Part shown: piece by piece, positions 61,301 to 64,000 of the stretch
How positions within the stretch are numbered: the stretch's first letter is position 1
How the letters are laid out: the number at the start of each line of letters is the position of its first letter
NCBI RefSeq assembly: GCF_003633685.1
Contig: NZ_RBKT01000001.1
Span: 1,364,001-1,428,000 of the forward strand
DNA from: Micromonospora pisi
Lineage (GTDB): Bacteria; Actinomycetota; Actinomycetes; Mycobacteriales; Micromonosporaceae
Direction: 5' to 3'
Length of the DNA stretch: 64,000 nucleotides
Notes under the pieces: model-generated
What the model saw: only the letters and a program-made list of their open reading frames with translations
Told to the model about the DNA's origin: nothing
Database searches by the model: none
Translations under genes and position numbers: made by a program

Positions 61301-61592
61301 CGCCGTCCCCGAATCGCCGCACGACCTGCTCTACGAGGCGCGCACCTGCCTGACCGCGCTCACCGCCGTCGGGCTACGGGACCGGGCGGTGATGGCGGAC
61401 GTCTACGCGCGGCTGCGACCCGCCGCCGGGGAACTCGCGGGTGCCGGCAGCGGCCTGCTCACCCTCGGCCCGGTCGCCCACTACCTCAGTGGGCTCGCCG
61501 CGGCCCTCGACCGGCCCGCCGAGGCGCAGGAGTACCGGCACCGGGCCGAAGCCGTCGCCACACAGGCCGGGTACGCCCCGGAGGAAGGTTGA
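58350..61592 (+). CDS. SARP/BTAD regulator with AAA ATPase and TPR region
   Basis: A 1080-residue activator. The N-terminal OmpR-like winged helix begins VTFGVLGPLVAETGHGPVGL and ends LVTETPGYALRA; the bacterial transcriptional activator domain follows (about residues 95-245, WREQAWRLLALALYRAGRQG). The NTPase has Walker A SGDAGAGKSTLAQAL (about residue 305) and Walker B LLLVLDDLH (about 395). The rest is helical repeats. Large SARP-type proteins control antibiotic or secondary-metabolite genes. GTG 58350 with GGGAGG upstream. The SRPBCC gene follows six bases later. Confidence 0.85.
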   Translation: MVTFGVLGPLVAETGHGPVGLRGPRHRAVLARLLIARRRVVPVRLLAADLWDDPPEGAVGAIQTFVAALRQAIEPDRPPRTPARLLVTETPGYALRAAPDAVDAWRFESALTDSAELLAAGAAATALSSLDNALAGWRGPAYSEFADEHWARAEATRLHELRLLAVERRAEAALALGRAELVAADLRAQVAEHPWREQAWRLLALALYRAGRQGEALDALRTARHALVAELGLDPGPDLRQLEADILTQSPRLDAAVPHTPVVRADPVPPTGDARMVGRDPELARLDSAAATVLSSRRLGLALVSGDAGAGKSTLAQALTATLTARGWTTAWGRNPEHEGAPAAWPWTQLLTGLADAGHPPAPPTSVPVDGSTDQASARFRMHRAVVSYLEDVAGQGPLLLVLDDLHLAGEETLALLTGLVDEPVNRPILVVATFRTTGITVGLTELLARAARTEPARIYLGGLPVTAVGELVRATIRREVPERTARIIHERSGGNPFFVRELARLFDADGEAALSGVPAGVRDVIRHRLDALPEAARTVLRQAAVIGRDVDLDLLVPLAGDEDLVLDTMDSALLLGFLVESGPDRTRFAHALVRDTLYEEVSHARRARWHTGVAETLERLRPDDVEALAHHFLSARTRATSARAAHYAVAAARRAERGFAPHTAARLWQAALDAYENADPTDVRTRLELVMGLVRALAVTGGLEAARRHRADVIATAWEYGDPELTARVIGAFDVPGIWTTNDDPALADQVVTVAERTLGALPDQPTPERARLLSALAMELRGTRSDRGAEAAREAESIARALGDPALLGFALNARFMHSFDQAGRAPERAAIGSELVALAAAHDLVTFEVLGHLVLLQAHSALADFDTADKHATAADRLAERHEIPLVGVFTDWYAALRLAAAGRTARAESAYRDASTRLGATGMWGMERGILPLALLALRLRDGRPPVVDPDADWGPYRDWVRPLGLLTAGDRDGALVALRAVPESPHDLLYEARTCLTALTAVGLRDRAVMADVYARLRPAAGELAGAGSGLLTLGPVAHYLSGLAAALDRPAEAQEYRHRAEAVATQAGYAPEEG

Positions 61593-61597
61593 GCCGC

Positions 61598-62074
61598 ATG
61601 TCTTCGACGCAGGTGAGCCAGCAGATCGCAGCGCCGCGTTCGGTCGTCTACCGGGCGCTGCTCGACCCGGACGCGATCGCACGATGGCGGGTTCCCGACG
61701 GCATGAGCAGCCAGGTGCACGAGTTCGAGGCCCGCGAAGGCGGCAGGTTCCGCGTGTCGCTCACCTACGACAGTCCGGACGGAACCGGCAAGTCGGCCCC
61801 GCACACCGACACCTACCACGGGCACTTTCTCCGACTCGTACCCGATGAGCGGGTGGTCGAGGTGATGGAGTTCGAGACCACCGATCCCGCGCTGCTCGGC
61901 ACGATGACGATGACGACCACGCTCACCGATTCCGACGGTGGCACCAACGTCCTCGTCGTACACGAGGGGCTCCCGGACGGTGTCGCCGCCGCCGACAACG
62001 AGACCGGTACGCGGATGGCGCTGGCGAAGCTCGCCCGGCTTGTCGAGGGTGTCCCGTCAGGTCCGTTCGGGTAG
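61598..62074 (+). CDS. SRPBCC (AHSA1-like) protein
   Basis: A 158-residue START/Bet v1-fold protein: QQIAAPRSVVYRALLDPDAI, RWRVPDGMSSQVHEFEAREG then GRFRVSLTYDSP, typical AHSA1. The gene starts six bases after the SARP stop and has its ribosome site GGAGGAAGG inside the SARP 3' end, so they are cotranscribed. May bind a hydrophobic ligand or chaperone partner; the link to the SARP protein suggests a ligand-sensing or small enzymatic role. Confidence 0.8.
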   Translation: MSSTQVSQQIAAPRSVVYRALLDPDAIARWRVPDGMSSQVHEFEAREGGRFRVSLTYDSPDGTGKSAPHTDTYHGHFLRLVPDERVVEVMEFETTDPALLGTMTMTTTLTDSDGGTNVLVVHEGLPDGVAAADNETGTRMALAKLARLVEGVPSGPFG

Positions 62075-62077
62075 ACA

Positions 62078-62101
62078 ACGCATCGCCGCGCGGCGATGCG
62101 T
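62078..62101. terminator. Perfect 24-bp palindrome after the SRPBCC gene
   Basis: The arm ACGCATCGCCGC pairs with GCGGCGATGCGT with no loop; it lies between the convergent SRPBCC and stress-protein genes and is the probable terminator of one or both. Confidence 0.6.
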
Positions 62102-62140
62102 GCCGCGCCCCGAGGACAGTAGACGTCGCGTCGCGTGCCG

Positions 62141-62668
62141 TCAGGCAAGGGGACGCCGGGACAGGCGTTCGAGGTCACGTTCGATCTCGTGGGCGACGCG
62201 CCGGATCGTCGCCGCGCGGACCCATCCGGGCGCGGGCACCACGACGATCGGGACCCTGGCCCGGGCCAGACAGTAACGCGTGACCGGACCGGTGCTCCGG
62301 CCGAACCGCGCCGACCTCCCGCCGACGACGAGCAGGTCCGCCTCTGACGCGGCGTATCCGAGCAACGAAGGCCCGGGGTCCCCCTCGGGGACGGCCACAT
62401 CGACGACAACATCGTCCGGGACCGACCCGAGCGCGGTGACGAACGCCGACATCACGTACCGATGCGCTCCCCGGGCAAGCTCGTCCCGCCACCTCTCGAC
62501 CATCCGGGCCGGATCACGCCAGGTGGTCGGCCCCGACCACGCCCGCACCGCCCGCAACGGACGGTGCGACACCCGGGCCTGGGTCACCGCGAAACGCAGC
62601 GCCTGCAGGCCCCCGATCGACGCGTCGACGCCGACGACAACCCGACCGGCGGCAGCGGTGACATCCAT
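62141..62668 (-). CDS. Universal stress protein
   Basis: A 175-residue UspA domain: RVVVGVDASIGGLQALRFAV at the start, and the ATP-binding glycine motif DLLVVGGRSARFGRSTGPVT near residue 120, followed by VPIVVVPAPG. ATP-binding, cytoplasmic, induced under stress in relatives. A C-terminal extension (ATIRRVAHEIERDLERLSRR) is extra. No regulatory box recognised upstream. Alone in its orientation. Confidence 0.85.
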   Translation of the reverse strand: MDVTAAAGRVVVGVDASIGGLQALRFAVTQARVSHRPLRAVRAWSGPTTWRDPARMVERWRDELARGAHRYVMSAFVTALGSVPDDVVVDVAVPEGDPGPSLLGYAASEADLLVVGGRSARFGRSTGPVTRYCLARARVPIVVVPAPGWVRAATIRRVAHEIERDLERLSRRPLA

Positions 62669-62867
62669 TCCACTTCCTCTCGCAGAACGTCCATGTCACC
62701 GCTGTCGTGGCCGCTTGCCGAGGGCTTCTCACGGAACCGATACGCCGAGCCGTCCGTTCACTACGCCGTCTTGACACGACAGCGGAGACCGTCGCGGATC
62801 GGGGATCGCGGATGCGATCCGGGCCTTGAGCGGGCGCGTCAATAATGCGTGAAGGAGTATTGCCATC

Positions 62868-63044
62868 ATGGCCGGCCTGGTCGACCATCGAGCGATGACC
62901 TCACCGGTGAGCCCGTCCCCTTCCGCCGACGACCTGACGGAGAAGGGCGATCCTCCGCCCAGCGCCGCGCTCGAGGTGCGTGGGGTGCTCACGGCGGTCG
63001 CGCTGGTCTGCCTCATCGCGCTGATCACCGCCGCGCTCCGGTGA
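62868..63044 (+). CDS. Small membrane protein, 58 residues
   Basis: ATG 62868 to TGA 63044. The first 33 residues are hydrophilic (MAGLVDHRAMTSPVSPSPSA ...); the C-terminus is one membrane helix, VRGVLTAVALVCLIALITAA, then LR. AAGGAG lies about 11 bases upstream. Codon third positions are GC-rich throughout. No family recognised. An alternative start is the ATG at 62895. Confidence 0.5.
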   Translation: MAGLVDHRAMTSPVSPSPSADDLTEKGDPPPSAALEVRGVLTAVALVCLIALITAALR

Positions 63045-63133
63045 CCTCCGGCCGGCGTACGCGGTGAAAGACCCGGACCGGGTGCCGGTCGTGGGCGGCT
63101 CGGCGGACCGGCGCCGCCCACGGCGTCCTGTGC

Positions 63134-64000
63134 TCAGCCGGCGGCGGTCGCGGCGACCAGTTCGAGGGAACGTACCCGGGTCTGCGGGTGGTAGACGGGG
63201 GTGGAGAGCATCAGCTCGTCCGCGCCGGTCTGGGCGGCCACGGCGGCCAGGCGGCGGTAGACCGTCTCCGGGGAGCCGTGCGCCTGGGTGGCCGACATCT
63301 GCCCGAGCCGCTCCTCCAGCTCCGCCAGAAGCGTCTCCGCCTCGGCGAGCGCCGGTGGCAGCAGCATCGCTTCGCCGCCCCGGCCCTGGAGAGCCCCCGC
63401 CATGGCGAGTTTCGCCGGCCGGCCGAGCGCGACGGCTTCGGCGTCGCTCGCGGCGCAGATGGTCTCCACGCTGACCAGGACGTACGGGCTGTCCCGCCAC
63501 CGGGACGGGCGGAACCGGTCGCGATAGCGGGCGAGGGCTTCGACGGCGTTGCCGGGCCGGATGTGGTGCGCGAAGGCGATCGGCAGGCCCAGCTCGGCGG
63601 CGAGTTCGGCGCCCGCCACACTCGACGCGAGCAGCCAGGGTGTGGGTACGTCCGCGGCGCCCGGCAGCACCCGCCCACCGGTCACCTCGGCCAGGTGGTC
63701 GAGCAGTTCGACCAGGTCCGCGCGGTACTCGGCTTCCGTGGCCGGGTCGGCGCCGCGCCGCAGGGCACGGATGGTGTCGGGGTCGCTCGTGCCCGGACCA
63801 CGGGCCACACCGAGGTCGATCCGGCCCGGATGCAGGGCGGCCAGTGTCGTGAACTGCTCCGCGACCGTCAGCGGCGCATGGTGCGGCAGCAGCACCCCAC
63901 CCGACCCGACCCGGATACCGGCAGTCGTGGCGGCGAGGTGGGCGGCGAGTACGGGCGGCGCCACGCTGCCGACGGACCGGTACCGATGGTGTTCGGCGAC
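63134..64000 (-). CDS. LLM-class flavin-dependent oxidoreductase (N-terminus outside window)
   Basis: The frame is open to the window edge and reads VAEHHRYRSVGSVAPPVLAA then HLAATTAGIRVGSGGVLLPH and IDLGVARGPGTSDPD, the bacterial luciferase-like fold that binds FMN (or F420). At least 289 residues are here; some 40 N-terminal residues are cut off. These enzymes oxidise small organic molecules with a reduced flavin. The ATG/GTG within the window at 63964 is internal, not the real start. Confidence 0.8.
   Translation of the reverse strand, partial: VAEHHRYRSVGSVAPPVLAAHLAATTAGIRVGSGGVLLPHHAPLTVAEQFTTLAALHPGRIDLGVARGPGTSDPDTIRALRRGADPATEAEYRADLVELLDHLAEVTGGRVLPGAADVPTPWLLASSVAGAELAAELGLPIAFAHHIRPGNAVEALARYRDRFRPSRWRDSPYVLVSVETICAASDAEAVALGRPAKLAMAGALQGRGGEAMLLPPALAEAETLLAELEERLGQMSATQAHGSPETVYRRLAAVAAQTGADELMLSTPVYHPQTRVRSLELVAATAAG

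Noticed and set aside
1-64000. tRNA, rRNA, CRISPR array, integrase or complete prophage
   Set aside because: No clover-leaf with TTCGANTC arm, no regularly spaced direct repeats with unique spacers, and no integrase-type protein were seen on reading both strands.

Overview
The window is high-GC, high-coding-density actinobacterial DNA. GTG starts are frequent, regulator families are those of filamentous actinomycetes (an Scr1-type XRE regulator paired with DUF397, a SARP/BTAD regulator, PucR, RpiR), and there are GGGCCC-centred hairpins of a kind I associate with Micromonospora and relatives. I infer a Micromonosporaceae chromosome. This rests on protein style and repeats, not on a database match. 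I saw no rRNA, tRNA, CRISPR array or replication origin.

0-13.9 kb is ordinary chromosome. It starts with the tail of a secreted I36-like protein, a MobA-like nucleotidyltransferase and a PolA-like polymerase. Then comes an N-acetylglucosamine/chitobiose uptake locus: an RpiR regulator, a SIS protein and ngcEFG on the minus strand, with a sugar kinase divergent across an operator-like palindrome. An acyltransferase, a two-gene membrane operon and a divergent murL follow. MurL is the L-Glu to D-Glu epimerase of an alternative peptidoglycan route.

14-32.8 kb is accessory. It holds a TetR/DUF302/amidase module with twin operators, an internally deleted IS630 element with intact inverted repeats, and a gene with an in-frame TGA. 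Next are GlxA/cupin and PucR genes among GGGCCC hairpins, a ~1040-residue secreted protein I cannot assign, an IS701 tail, the Scr1/DUF397 pair, a DUF2089/SHOCT operon, a methyltransferase interrupted by TGA, a Tat-exported M20 hydrolase, and a vWA/ARPP-2-like gene pair.

33-47 kb carries rph (rifamycin phosphotransferase) preceded by a rifamycin-associated element, an AlkD-like protein, an SDR, a HIT-like protein, GlxA and DJ-1 genes, a frameshifted small gene, an APH-like kinase, a PadR-controlled FtsX-type ABC transporter, and a PepN paralogue.

47-64 kb carries two MFS exporters, YdeI-like and GrpB proteins, an SDR/HxlR pair, SnoaL-like genes with a TetR, a TrmH methyltransferase, a coupled beta-helix pair of phage type, an alpha/beta hydrolase, a SARP-ATPase regulator with a coupled SRPBCC gene, a universal stress protein, a 58-residue membrane protein, and the start of an LLM oxidoreductase cut by the window edge.

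No single large undescribed system is proven. The best candidates for novelty are the vWA/ARPP-2-like pair, the large secreted protein, and the membrane operon divergent from murL.
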